From NCBI RefSeq assembly GCF_026341855.1, contig NZ_JAPENW010000001.1:6501001-6565000 (forward strand): DNA of 64,000 bases, given 5' to 3'. Within the stretch, counting starts at the first letter, position 1. Each line of letters starts with the position of its first letter. This document shows, piece after piece, positions 17,218 through 25,586 of this stretch. Source of the DNA: Streptomyces sp. NBC_00568 (GTDB taxonomy: Bacteria; Actinomycetota; Actinomycetes; Streptomycetales; Streptomycetaceae). Below the pieces are notes generated by a model. That model saw nothing but the letters and a program-made list of their open reading frames with translations, ran no database searches and was not told where the DNA came from. The position numbers and the translations under genes are program-made.

Positions 17218-18080
17218 GTCGTGTCGTCCTCGTCCATGGCATTGCACAGCAGCTCAGAGGCGCCCAAACCCTGCTCGCGCACTGGTATCCCGCGCTGCGT
17301 GACGGGATCGACCTGGCCGGCGGGCCCCAACTGAGCTCCTCCGAGGTCGACATGGCGTTCTACGGCGATGTCTTCCGCCCAACGGGTCACAGAGGGCTCG
17401 GTATACCCGAGCTCGATGCCGGTGATGTGGAGGAGGGGCTGGAGCGCGAGCTGCTCCTCCGGTGGTCGGAGGCGGTGGCCCGAGAGGAGGGCAGGACGGA
17501 CGGTCAGCAGGCGGTTGCCAGGATGCGCACCTCGGACACGGTGCAGCGGGCGCTGAATGTGCTGAGCCGTTCCGCATTCTTCGCCGGGTTGAGCGAGCGG
17601 CTGATGATCTACAGCGCTCGGCAGCTCCGCCGCTACTTCACCGAGCCGGAACTCCGTGCCCGCATCCAGGACAGACTCTCCTGCGCTGTGACCGGCCGTA
17701 CGGAGGTGATCGTCGCTCACTCGCTCGGCAGCGTCGTGGCGTACGAGACCCTGTGCGCGCACCCGGAGTGGCCCGACCTGACGCTGGTCACCCTCGGTTC
17801 TCCGCTCGGGGTGCCGCGTCTGGTGTTCGACCGACTTCTTCCGCAGCCCAGCGCGGGGTCCGGAAGGTGGCCGGCCCCTGTCAGCCGGTGGACCAATATC
17901 GCCGACCGCGGCGATGCCGTGGCGCTGGTGAAGGAACTGGGCCCGCGGTTCGGCAGCCGCGTCAATGACTTGGTGGTCCACAACGGTGCGAAGGCGCATG
18001 ATGTTCGCCCCTATCTCACGGCAAGCGTGACAGGGCAGGCGATCACTGCCGGGTTGAACCGGTCCTCCTCCTCCGGGTGA
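17214..18080 (+). CDS. Alpha/beta hydrolase (lipase/esterase-like), partner of caspase-WD40 protein
   Basis: 288 residues from a GTG that overlaps the upstream stop codon (GTGA), so translation is coupled. The N-terminal VVLVHGIAQQ is the oxyanion-hole strand; the nucleophile elbow is VIVAHSLGSVVAYE (Ser170 of an A-H-S-L-G motif); TLGSPLG, NIADRGDAVA (likely acidic residue) and KAHDVRPYL (His262) complete a plausible catalytic triad. No signal peptide or membrane helix is seen, so it acts in the cytoplasm or on the inner membrane face. Its family includes PGAP1/lipase-like hydrolases. The context suggests it is an effector or a target activated by the protease. The substrate (phospholipid, acylated protein or small ester) is unknown. 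Confidence 0.87.
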   Translation: MSRVVLVHGIAQQLRGAQTLLAHWYPALRDGIDLAGGPQLSSSEVDMAFYGDVFRPTGHRGLGIPELDAGDVEEGLERELLLRWSEAVAREEGRTDGQQAVARMRTSDTVQRALNVLSRSAFFAGLSERLMIYSARQLRRYFTEPELRARIQDRLSCAVTGRTEVIVAHSLGSVVAYETLCAHPEWPDLTLVTLGSPLGVPRLVFDRLLPQPSAGSGRWPAPVSRWTNIADRGDAVALVKELGPRFGSRVNDLVVHNGAKAHDVRPYLTASVTGQAITAGLNRSSSSG

Positions 18081-18245
18081 GGGCCCGACATGGGCCGGCC
18101 AGGAGCGGGTGGCGGAACAGAGGGTGCGGCCGACACCGGGCGCGGTCGCGTGGTATTTCGGGGATTCCGGGAGAAGGTGTCGATCCAGGCGTGTCCCGTT
18201 CGACGCATGGGTGAGAGCGGAACCACGGACCCGAGGAGCACGGTC

Positions 18246-18875
18246 ATGCCCCAGCTGCGCGTACACAACATCACGGTCTCGGTGGACGGCTACGCGGCCG
18301 GTCCCCGTCAGCGTCTGGAGCACCCGCTCGGCGAGGGCTTCGAGGGGATGCACGAATGGATGTTCGCCGCCATGCGTGACCTGGCCGACGGGAAGGAGGG
18401 AATCGATGTCGAGTACGTGGGGCGCGGTGAGGAGAACATCGGCGCCACGATCATGGGCCGCAACATGTTCGGGCCCCAGCGCGGACCGTGGGAGGACGAG
18501 TCGTGGACGGGCTGGTGGGGCCCCAACCCCCCGTACCACAACGACGTGTTCGTGCACACGCACCACCTGCGGCCCTCGGTGGCCATGGAGGGCGGAACGA
18601 CCTTCCACTTCACCGACGAGCCCCCCGAGACGGTCCTCGCCCGGGCCTTCGAGGCGGCGGCGGGCAAGGACGTCCGGCTCGGCGGCGGACCGGCCACCGT
18701 CCAGCAGTATCTGCGCGCCGGGCTGATCGACGAACTGCACCTGGCCATCGTCCCGCGGCTCCTGGGCCGGGGCGAGCGCCTGTTCGACAACCTCGGTGAC
18801 GGGATCGACGGCTACCGGGTCGCCGAGCTGGTCGGATCGCCGGCCGCCACGCACGCCCGGCTGGTCCGTCGCTGA
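18246..18875 (+). CDS. Dihydrofolate reductase family (RibD C-terminal-like) protein
   Basis: 209 residues from an ATG with GAGGAG seven nt upstream. The fold signature is NITVSVDGYAAG at the N-terminus, the adenine/NADPH segment TIMGRNMFG, VFVHTHHLRPSV, then VRLGGGPATVQQYLRAGLIDELHLAIVPRLLGRGERLF, the classic C-terminal half of the DUF DHFR/RibD family in Streptomyces. These are stand-alone reductases of unknown substrate, not true folate enzymes. It lies 165 bp after the hydrolase gene, so it is probably not part of the caspase pair. It converges with tetR at 18929. Confidence 0.86.
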   Translation: MPQLRVHNITVSVDGYAAGPRQRLEHPLGEGFEGMHEWMFAAMRDLADGKEGIDVEYVGRGEENIGATIMGRNMFGPQRGPWEDESWTGWWGPNPPYHNDVFVHTHHLRPSVAMEGGTTFHFTDEPPETVLARAFEAAAGKDVRLGGGPATVQQYLRAGLIDELHLAIVPRLLGRGERLFDNLGDGIDGYRVAELVGSPAATHARLVRR

Positions 18876-18928
18876 CCGTCACGGGGCGGCCCGCGTCCGG
18901 CCCGTAACCCGCCCCCGCGGGTGCAGGC

Positions 18929-19594
18929 TCAGTTCTCCTGCGCGGGGGTGCCCGGTCCGGTCTCCTGTGCGGGGGTGCCCGGTCCGGGGGCGCCCACGCG
19001 CAGGCCGTCCATCACCAGGTCCAGCAGGCGCTGGGCGCGCGCCTGCCAGTCCCCGTGCGGGTCGAGCTGCCAGAGCCCGGCGATGGCGAGCAGGAAGTCG
19101 TCCGGGGTCACCCCGGGCCGGATGGTGCCCGCGTCCTCGTTGGCCTTCAGCAGGAGCGCGACCGCCGAACTCATCGGCCCGTGTCCCAGCTTCGTGAGCG
19201 TGCCCCGCGGTGTGCTGGTGGCCGACCGCAGTGCTTCGGCCAGGCCCGCCTTGGCCATGGCGTACTGCGCGAGACGGTCCATCCACTCCCGCAGCGCCTG
19301 ATCCGGTGCGCGGGTCGCGAGCAGGTGCGGCGCCGTGTCGGCGACCTGCTGCACCTCGTAGCGGTAGACCTCCAGGACGAGGGCCTCGCGATGGGGGAAG
19401 TTGCGGTAGAAGGTCCCCTGTCCGACCCCCGCCTTCTTCGCGATCGCGCTCAGCGGTGTGTCCGCCGAGCGGGTCAGCTCCGCCAGGGCCACGGCCAGGA
19501 TGCGCTCGCGGTTGCGCTGCGCGTCCGAGCGCAGGGGGCCGTCCGGACGTGCGGGCGCTCCCGAGCCCGCCGGTGTGTCCTTGCTGGGGTGCAC
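18929..19594 (-). CDS. TetR-family repressor, likely controlling the molybdenum hydroxylase operon
   Basis: 221 residues. The HTH is near residues 28-70: AQRNRERILAVALAEL, TPLSAIAKKAGVGQGTFYRNFPHREAL. The C-terminal ligand domain resembles TetR_C with MDRLAQYAMAKAGLAEALRSA, a segment typical of a large Streptomyces group. The GTG at 19594 has AAGGAG five nt upstream. The last 18 residues are a duplicated tail (GPGTPAQE twice) from a 27-bp tandem duplication. It is divergent from the 2Fe-2S/FAD/Moco operon, and two GGACAGCTGTCC palindromes lie in the gap, which argues it represses both itself and the operon. Confidence 0.9.
   Translation of the reverse strand: MHPSKDTPAGSGAPARPDGPLRSDAQRNRERILAVALAELTRSADTPLSAIAKKAGVGQGTFYRNFPHREALVLEVYRYEVQQVADTAPHLLATRAPDQALREWMDRLAQYAMAKAGLAEALRSATSTPRGTLTKLGHGPMSSAVALLLKANEDAGTIRPGVTPDDFLLAIAGLWQLDPHGDWQARAQRLLDLVMDGLRVGAPGPGTPAQETGPGTPAQEN
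18935..18988. repeat. 27-bp tandem duplication in the tetR 3' end
   Basis: Two copies (18935-18961 and 18962-18988) that differ at two positions. They encode a repeated GPGTPAQE tail at the C-terminus of the TetR protein. Confidence 0.85.
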
Positions 19595-19659
19595 GCGTAC
19601 TCCTTCCGGAACGACGGCCGGATTCCTCCCGGGGCCACGGCCGGACCGCCCTTGCTAAC

Positions 19660-19702
19660 CGGACAGCTGTCCGTTAGGTTCGTCGATAGTGGACAGCTGT
19701 CC
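19660..19702. promoter_or_regulatory. Two TetR operator palindromes
   Basis: Site 1, CGGACAGCTGTCCG at 19660-19673, is a perfect 14-bp palindrome. Site 2, GGACAGCTGTCC at 19691-19702, repeats its core. Centre-to-centre spacing is 30 bp, close to three helical turns, so both sites face the same side of DNA. They lie 66-108 bp upstream of tetR and about 290 bp upstream of the 2Fe-2S gene. Assignment to the neighbouring TetR is inference from position and symmetry. Confidence 0.8.
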
Positions 19703-19853
19703 GCTTAGAGCCCACTTTAGCGGCTGACCCGCTCCGCGCGGATGGCCGGAACCTGTCACCGACCGGCATTCTCGCGCACCCGGCGGATTTCCGGCCGCGA
19801 CCTCTCGATTTCCCGTACGCCCTCGACGCTCCCGTACGAGTCCGGTTCTCTCC

Positions 19854-19953
19854 TCGACGACTTCGACGACTTCGACGACTTCGACGACCTCTACGACTTC
19901 GACGACTTCGACGCGCACCGCGCAGGCGACTCGACGCGCACCGCACAGGTGAC
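19854..19953. repeat. 9-bp tandem array followed by a 23-bp direct repeat
   Basis: Seven units of the 9-mer TCGACGACT (19854-19916, last units degenerate), then two copies of a roughly 23-bp unit beginning TCGACGCGCACCGC (19908-19930 and 19931-19953). They sit in the leader between the TetR operators and the 2Fe-2S gene. The plus-strand reading would give an Asp-Phe repeat, but no convincing gene contains it. Confidence 0.85.
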
Positions 19954-19989
19954 TTCGACGTGCGCCCCACACGCGAAAGAAGGCTGACC

Positions 19990-20583
19990 ATGGCCCAATC
20001 GACGGCCTCACCGACGTCCAGCGCGATCACCTTGCACATCAACGGCGACAAGTACACGCTGCCGGTCGACCACCGCACCACCCTGCTCGACGCACTGCGC
20101 GAGCGACTCGATCTCACCGGCACCAAGAAGGGCTGCGACCAGGGGCAATGCGGTGCCTGCACGGTGCTGATCGACGGGCGCCGGGCCGTTTCGTGTCTGC
20201 AACTCGCCGTGGCCGCCGAAGGGCGGGCGATCACCACCATCGAAGGCGTGGCGGACGGGGACCGCCTGCATCCGGTGCAGCAGGCCTTCCTCGACCTCGA
20301 CGGCTATCAGTGCGGCTACTGCACCCCGGGACAGATCTGTTCGGCCCTCGGGGTGATCGCGGAGCACGCGGCCGGCTGGCCGAGCGCCGTGACCCCCGAC
20401 GTCCGGCCGGAAGCGGGACCACCGCCCCTCGACGCCGAGGAGATCCGGGAGCGGATGAGCGGCAACCTCTGCCGCTGCGGCGCCTACGTGTCGATCGTCG
20501 AGGCCGTCGCGCGGGCTGCCGGGTCGCAGGTCGAGGGCGCCGTCGAGCCGGGGGCCGCGGCCATCGAGGAGCGCGTCGCATGA
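19990..20583 (+). CDS. Molybdenum hydroxylase, 2Fe-2S subunit (XdhC/PaoA/YagT-like small subunit)
   Basis: 197 residues. The N-terminal plant-type ferredoxin domain has CDQGQCGACTVL plus a later Cys (VSCLQL); the C-terminal helical domain binds the second 2Fe-2S cluster through YQCGYCTPGQ and GNLCRCGAY. It passes electrons from the Moco subunit to FAD. The closest arrangement is the aldehyde oxidoreductase PaoABC/YagTSR type. Unlike E. coli PaoA it has no Tat signal, so the enzyme should be cytoplasmic. The ATG at 19990 has GAAGG nearby. Its stop overlaps the next start (ATGA). There is an insert (AGWPSAVTPDVRPEAGPPP) before the last Cys motif, common in the actinobacterial type. Confidence 0.93.
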   Translation: MAQSTASPTSSAITLHINGDKYTLPVDHRTTLLDALRERLDLTGTKKGCDQGQCGACTVLIDGRRAVSCLQLAVAAEGRAITTIEGVADGDRLHPVQQAFLDLDGYQCGYCTPGQICSALGVIAEHAAGWPSAVTPDVRPEAGPPPLDAEEIRERMSGNLCRCGAYVSIVEAVARAAGSQVEGAVEPGAAAIEERVA

Positions 20584-21572
20584 GGGAGTTCGGCTATGAG
20601 CGCGCCGTCGACGTCTCCGGCGCGGTCGCCCTGCTCGCCGACGACCCCGACGCGCGCTTCCTCGGCGGCGGCACCAATCTCGTCGACCTGATGAAGGCCG
20701 GGGTGGAGCGACCGGCCAGGCTGGTGGACGTCCGTGAACTGCCCCTGGACCGGATCGACTTCACTTCGGCGACCGGCCTGCGGATCGGAGCGACCGTCAC
20801 CAACGGCGACCTGGCGGCCCACCCCGAAGTGCGCGGTCATTACCCGGCGTTGGCGCAGGCCGTGCTGGCGGGCGCCTCGGGGCAGTTGCGCAACATGGCG
20901 ACGGTCGGCGGGAATCTGCTCCAGCGCACCCGGTGCGGCTACTTCACCGACCTGTCGAAGGCGTGCAACAAGAGGGAGCCCGGGAGTGGTTGCCCGGCCG
21001 TCGCGGGTGAGCACCACAACCACGCGATCCTCGGCGCCTCCGCACACTGCGTGGCGACCCATCCCTCCGACATGGCGGTCGCGCTCATCGCGTTCGACGC
21101 GGTCGTCTCGTACGAAACGGCCTCCGGTACAGGTGAGTTGCCGCTGGCCGACCTCTATCGGCCCGTCGGTGACACCCCGGACCGGGAGACCGCGCTGCCG
21201 CCCGGCGCCCTGATCACCGCCGTCACCCTTCCGCCCGCCCCCCTCGCCGCCCGGTCCCGCTACCGGAAGGTGCGCGAGCGCGCCTCGTACGCCTTCGCCA
21301 TCGGCTCGATCGCCGCCGCGCTCGAGGTCCGGGACGGTGCCGTGCACGACGTGCGGCTGGCCTTCGGGGCCGTGGCGTCCCGGCCGTGGCGGGCCCGGGA
21401 GGCGGAACGGGCCCTGCTCGGCGGCCCGGTGAGTGCCGAAGCCTTCGCCGCCGCCGCGGACGCCGAACTGGCGGCCGCGGAACCACTGCCGCACAACGGC
21501 TACAAGGTCCAGCTGATGCGGAACCTCGTCGTCGCCGTGCTGTCCGAACTCGCAGAGGAGGCCTCGCGATGA
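20580..21572 (+). CDS. Molybdenum hydroxylase, FAD-binding subunit (PaoB/YagS-like)
   Basis: 330 residues. FAD-binding PCMH-type motifs RFLGGGTNLVDLMK and ATVGGNLLQRTRCGYF are intact. The region RTRCGYF...CNKREPGSGCPA...HCVATHPSDMAVAL contains the extra Cys residues that bind a [4Fe-4S] cluster in E. coli PaoB, which separates this from plain xanthine dehydrogenases. It accepts electrons from the 2Fe-2S subunit and passes them to an outside acceptor. It overlaps both neighbours by 4 bp (ATGA), so the three subunits are translated in a coupled way. Confidence 0.92.
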   Translation: MREFGYERAVDVSGAVALLADDPDARFLGGGTNLVDLMKAGVERPARLVDVRELPLDRIDFTSATGLRIGATVTNGDLAAHPEVRGHYPALAQAVLAGASGQLRNMATVGGNLLQRTRCGYFTDLSKACNKREPGSGCPAVAGEHHNHAILGASAHCVATHPSDMAVALIAFDAVVSYETASGTGELPLADLYRPVGDTPDRETALPPGALITAVTLPPAPLAARSRYRKVRERASYAFAIGSIAAALEVRDGAVHDVRLAFGAVASRPWRAREAERALLGGPVSAEAFAAAADAELAAAEPLPHNGYKVQLMRNLVVAVLSELAEEASR

Positions 21573-23689
21573 GTACCACCACCGACAGCGTGACGGTGAC
21601 GAAGGCGGTCGGCTCGGCGCGCACACGGGTGGAGGGCGTCGCCAAGGTCACCGGATCGGCGCGCTACGCCGGAGAGGTTCCCCACCCCGAACTGGCGCAC
21701 GGATGGATCGTGTTGTCCACGATCGCGCGCGGCCGTATCCGGTCCGTGGAGGACGCGCCCGTGCTCGCCATGCCCGGTGTCCTCGCCGTCCTGCACCACG
21801 GGAACGCGCCCCGGCTCGAGAGCGACTACATGACCCTGTTCGGTCCGCCCGACCCGGGGCTTCAGCTCCTTCAGCACGACCGGGTGCCCTTCGTCGGCCG
21901 GCCGGTGGCGCTGGTCGTCGCCGAGACGCCCGAGCAGGCCAGGGAAGCTGCCGAGGCGCTGGTCGTCCGGTACGACGAGGAGCCGCACGACGTCGCGTTC
22001 TTCGCCGGGCGCCCCGGGATGTACACCCCGGAGAGCGCCGAGGAGGGCAAGGGCGACGCGGCGGCCGAACTCGCCGCGTCCGCGATCGTGGTGGACTCCC
22101 GGTACAGCACCCCCGAAGAGCACCACAACCCGATGGAACCGCACGCCGCGACCGCCCGCTGGGACGGCGGCCGTCTCGACGTGATCGACTCCAACCAGGG
22201 CAGCGGGTGGGTGGCGGACGAACTCGCCAAGCTGTTCTCCCTCGACCCGGAGTCGGTGCGGGTGCGGTCCGAGCACATCGGCGGCGGCTTCGGGTCCAAG
22301 GGGACCCGGCCGCACGCGGTGCTCGCGGTGATGGCGGCATCGGTCCTGCGCCGCCCGGTCCGCGTCGTACTGACCCGCCGTCAGATGTTCTCGCTCGTCG
22401 GCTACCGCAGTCCCACGACGCAGCGCGTCAGGCTGGGCGCCGACCCCGACGGACGGCTGCGCGTGCTCGATCACGAGGGGGAGTGCCTCACCTCGACCGT
22501 GCACGAATTCGTCGAGCGCAGCGCCGACTTCGGACGTCCGCTGTACGACGCGGACGCCCACCGCACCGTGACCCGGGTGGTCGCGCTCGACGTCCCGACC
22601 CCGACGTGGATGCGCGCGCCGGGCGAGGCACCGGGGTCCTTCGCCCTGGAGTCGGCGCTCGACGAACTCGCCGAGAAGTGCGGCATCGACCCGATCGCCC
22701 TGCGTCTGCGCAACGAACCGGCCGTGGGTCCGCTGTCCGGACTGCCGTTCAGCAGCCGCAATCTCCGCGGCTGCTTCGAGGAGGGCGCCCGCCGGTTCGG
22801 CTGGGCGGACCGCGACCCGCGGCCGGGTGTTCGCCGCGAGGGCCGCTGGCTGCTCGGCACCGGCACGGCCGCGGCGGCGTTCCCGACCCTGTCGGCCCCC
22901 TCGACCGCGGCCGTGACGGCGGAGGCGGACGGCACGTTCACCGTACGGGTCACCGCGATGGACATCGGGACGGGTGCGCGGACCGCGCTGACCCTGGTCG
23001 CCGCCGACGCGTTGGAAGTGTCGCCGGACCGCGTCCGGATGCGCATCGGGGACAGCGCGTTCGGGTCCGCCATCATCGCCGGCGGCTCGATGGGCACCCG
23101 TTCCTGGTCCTGGGCGATCATCGCCGCGGCGCGCGAGCTGCGGGACCGGCTGGTGCCGGGCGGGGCGGTCCCGCCCGAGGGGATCACCGTGCGGTCGGAC
23201 ACCTCGGCCGCCGTGGGCGCGCTTGCGAACATGGAACGGCACACCTTCGGGGCCCAGTTCGCCGAAGCGGCGGTCGACGTCGCCAGCGGGGAGGTGCGCG
23301 TTCGGCGGATGCTCGGCGTCTTCTCGGCGGGCCGGATCGTCAACCCGCTGACCGCGCGCGGCCAGTTCATCGGGGGCATGACCTGGGGGCTGTCCATGGC
23401 CCTGCACGAGGAGGCGATCCGTGACCAGGCCTCCGGCGGGCATGTCGGCGCCGACCTGGCCGGCTACCACTTCTCCGCGCACGCCGACGTACCCGCCATC
23501 GAGGCGGACTGGCTGGACGACCCCGACCCGCACGACCCGATCGGCATCAAGGGCATCGGCGAGATCGGGGTCGTGGGAGCGGCCGCCGCGATCGCCAACG
23601 CGGTCTGGCACGCGACCGGCGTACGCCACCGGACCCTGCCGATCCGGCCGGACCGGGTACTGGCGGCGGGTGCGGGCGGACATGCTTGA
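21569..23689 (+). CDS. Molybdenum hydroxylase, Moco-binding catalytic subunit (PaoC/YagR-like)
   Basis: 706 residues. N-terminal aldehyde-oxidase a/b hammerhead (RVEGVAKVTGSARYAGEVP), then Moco-binding segments IGGGFGSKG, APGEAPGSFALESALDELA, GSMGTRSWSWA and the catalytic Glu in GIGEIGVVG (about E665). The position of the APGE motif and the 706-residue length fit PaoC-type aldehyde dehydrogenases rather than xanthine dehydrogenase, though the exact substrate cannot be read from sequence. The start ATG overlaps the previous stop; its end overlaps the XdhC-type gene by 8 bp. Confidence 0.92.
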   Translation: MSTTTDSVTVTKAVGSARTRVEGVAKVTGSARYAGEVPHPELAHGWIVLSTIARGRIRSVEDAPVLAMPGVLAVLHHGNAPRLESDYMTLFGPPDPGLQLLQHDRVPFVGRPVALVVAETPEQAREAAEALVVRYDEEPHDVAFFAGRPGMYTPESAEEGKGDAAAELAASAIVVDSRYSTPEEHHNPMEPHAATARWDGGRLDVIDSNQGSGWVADELAKLFSLDPESVRVRSEHIGGGFGSKGTRPHAVLAVMAASVLRRPVRVVLTRRQMFSLVGYRSPTTQRVRLGADPDGRLRVLDHEGECLTSTVHEFVERSADFGRPLYDADAHRTVTRVVALDVPTPTWMRAPGEAPGSFALESALDELAEKCGIDPIALRLRNEPAVGPLSGLPFSSRNLRGCFEEGARRFGWADRDPRPGVRREGRWLLGTGTAAAAFPTLSAPSTAAVTAEADGTFTVRVTAMDIGTGARTALTLVAADALEVSPDRVRMRIGDSAFGSAIIAGGSMGTRSWSWAIIAAARELRDRLVPGGAVPPEGITVRSDTSAAVGALANMERHTFGAQFAEAAVDVASGEVRVRRMLGVFSAGRIVNPLTARGQFIGGMTWGLSMALHEEAIRDQASGGHVGADLAGYHFSAHADVPAIEADWLDDPDPHDPIGIKGIGEIGVVGAAAAIANAVWHATGVRHRTLPIRPDRVLAAGAGGHA

Positions 23690-24815
23690 CATCGCCCGCG
23701 AGCTGAACCGGTGGATCGAGGAGGGCCGGGACTTCGCGGTGGCCACGGTGGTGGCCGTCGGGGGCAGCGCGCCGCGCCCACCCGGTGCCGCGCTCGCGGT
23801 GGACGCCGGGGGAACGGCCGTCGGCTCGGTCTCCGGCGGTTGCGTGGAGGGCGCGGTGTACGACCTGTGCGTGCGGGCGCTCCAGGACGGCAGGACGGTG
23901 CTGGAGCGGTTCGGGTACAGCGACGAGGACGCCTTCGCGGTCGGCCTCACCTGCGGCGGGGTCATCGACGTGCTGGTCACGCCGGTGCGCGCCGCCGCGC
24001 CGGTGCTCGCGAAGTGGCCGGCGGCGGTGGTCCGGGGAGACGCGGTCGCGCTCGCCCGGGTGGCCCGGGGTCCGGCCGAACTGCTGGGCGGGGCCATGCT
24101 GTTGCGTGCCGACGGGTCGTACGACGGCGATCTGGGCGGCGGTGCGGAGCTGGACCGGAGCGCGGCCGGGGAGGCGCGGGCGATGCTCGACGCGGGGCGC
24201 ACCGGCACGGTCGAGATCGCGGAGGACGGTTCCCGCTGCCCGGGCGGGGTGACGCTGTTCGTCGAGTCGAGCGTGCCGCCGCCCCGGATGATCGTGTTCG
24301 GGGCGGTGGACTTCGCGGCCGCGCTGGTGCGGACGGGTACGTTCCTCGGCTACCACGTGACGGTCTGTGACGCCCGTACCGTCTTCGCCACGCGCGACCG
24401 CTTCCCGGAGGCGGACGAGGTCGTGGTCGACTGGCCGCACCGCTACCTCCGGCGCACCGGGACCGACCACCGCACCGTCGTGTGCGTGCTCACGCACGAC
24501 GCGAAGTTCGATGTCCCGCTGCTGGAGGTGGCGTTGCGCCTTCCGGTCGCGTTCGTCGGCGCCATGGGATCGCGCCGTACCCACCGGGACCGCGACCGGC
24601 GTCTGCGCGAAGCAGGCCTCACCGAGGCCGAGTTGGCCCGGCTGCGTTCCCCGATCGGCCTCGACCTCGGCGCCCGTACCCCCGAAGAGACGGCCCTGTC
24701 CATCGCGGCCGAGATCGTCGCGGCGGCGCGAGGCGGCACGGGGATGCCGCTGACCGGATCAGGGACGCCGATCCACCACGACGGGGCGGGAACGACGACG
24801 GCGGCGGCCGGCTGA
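23682..24815 (+). CDS. XdhC/CoxF family Moco-sulfuration chaperone
   Basis: 377 residues. XdhC-type proteins bind the molybdenum cofactor, help its sulfuration and insert it into the hydroxylase. The N-terminal XdhC_CoxI domain shows ATVVAVGGSAPRPPGAALAV and GSVSGGCVEGAVY with LTCGGVIDVLV; the C-terminal Rossmann domain shows VFGAVDFAAALVRTGTFLGYHVTVCDAR and FVGAMGSRRTHRDR. It is the last gene of the operon, with its start 8 bp inside the Moco subunit gene. The C-terminal 30 residues are Gly/Thr/Ala-rich and unlikely to be structured. It converges with the HAD gene at 24850. Confidence 0.92.
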   Translation: MLDIARELNRWIEEGRDFAVATVVAVGGSAPRPPGAALAVDAGGTAVGSVSGGCVEGAVYDLCVRALQDGRTVLERFGYSDEDAFAVGLTCGGVIDVLVTPVRAAAPVLAKWPAAVVRGDAVALARVARGPAELLGGAMLLRADGSYDGDLGGGAELDRSAAGEARAMLDAGRTGTVEIAEDGSRCPGGVTLFVESSVPPPRMIVFGAVDFAAALVRTGTFLGYHVTVCDARTVFATRDRFPEADEVVVDWPHRYLRRTGTDHRTVVCVLTHDAKFDVPLLEVALRLPVAFVGAMGSRRTHRDRDRRLREAGLTEAELARLRSPIGLDLGARTPEETALSIAAEIVAAARGGTGMPLTGSGTPIHHDGAGTTTAAAG

Positions 24816-24849
24816 ATCGGTCGTGGCGGGCGCGGCCGTGGCAGGCCCG

Positions 24850-25560
24850 TCAGGCCCGGCCGCGGGAGGCCGGGAGCACGGTCCTCGAAAGCCAGTCGTA
24901 CGCGGCGCGGGCCGTGAACTCGGCCTGGCCGCCTCGCAGGAGCAGATCGGCGCGCGCGAAGGCGGGGTCGTCTGCCTGTGCGGTGACATAGGGGACGGCG
25001 ATGCAGCGCATGCCGGCGGCGTGTGCGGCGGTGGCGCCCGGCGCGGCGTCCTCCAGGACCACACAGTCCGCGGGGGCGGCGCCCAGCCGCCGCGCCGCCT
25101 CGAGGAACACGTCGGGGGCCGGCTTGCCGTGCGCCACCTCGTCGGCCGAGACGACGGCCGTGAGCCGCGAGACGAGGCCCGTGCCGACGAGGATGGCGTC
25201 GATGGCCTCGGGCGAGGAGCCGGAGGCCACGGCCATCGGGACGTCGGCGGCGGCCAGCAGTTCCACGAACGTCCGCATCTCCGGGTACACCGGAGTGGAG
25301 GCGCGGGCCAGCTCCAGATAGCGGCGGTTCTTCTCGGCGAGCAGGGTGTCGAGCGGGGCCGTCAGACCGTAGCGCTCCTTCCAGAGCGCGATCGTCTCCC
25401 GGGTGCTGATGCCGACGTACCGCTCGTGCTCGGCCCAGGTGAAGTCCGTGACGCCCTGCCCGGCGAGGGTCCGGCGTCCCGCTTCGAAGTAGTTCGGTTC
25501 GCTGTCCACGAGCGTTCCGTCGAGGTCGAAGATGACCGACGTGCTGCCGAAAGTGCTCAT
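24850..25560 (-). CDS. HAD-superfamily phosphatase (beta-phosphoglucomutase-like)
   Basis: 236 residues from an ATG at 25560. Motif I VIFDLDGTLVDSE (Asp nucleophile), motif II VASGSSPEA, the conserved Lys in ADEVAHGKPAPDVF and motif IV CVVLEDAAPGATAAHAAGM are all intact; the four-helix cap lies between. This is the subgroup IA family of sugar-phosphate phosphatases and phosphomutases. An open frame continues upstream through an 8-bp repeat (25587-25653), but that would give a meaningless Cys-Gly-Leu-Arg repeat, so the later ATG is right. No good Shine-Dalgarno is seen. Confidence 0.88.
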   Translation of the reverse strand: MSTFGSTSVIFDLDGTLVDSEPNYFEAGRRTLAGQGVTDFTWAEHERYVGISTRETIALWKERYGLTAPLDTLLAEKNRRYLELARASTPVYPEMRTFVELLAAADVPMAVASGSSPEAIDAILVGTGLVSRLTAVVSADEVAHGKPAPDVFLEAARRLGAAPADCVVLEDAAPGATAAHAAGMRCIAVPYVTAQADDPAFARADLLLRGGQAEFTARAAYDWLSRTVLPASRGRA

Positions 25561-25586
25561 GCGGTCAAGCATGCCCGGGGAAGATC

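Noticed and set aside
19742..19987. Small plus-strand gene containing an Asp-Phe repeat
   Set aside because: It is only the translation of the 9-bp tandem array in the operon leader; no ribosome site and no homolog known.
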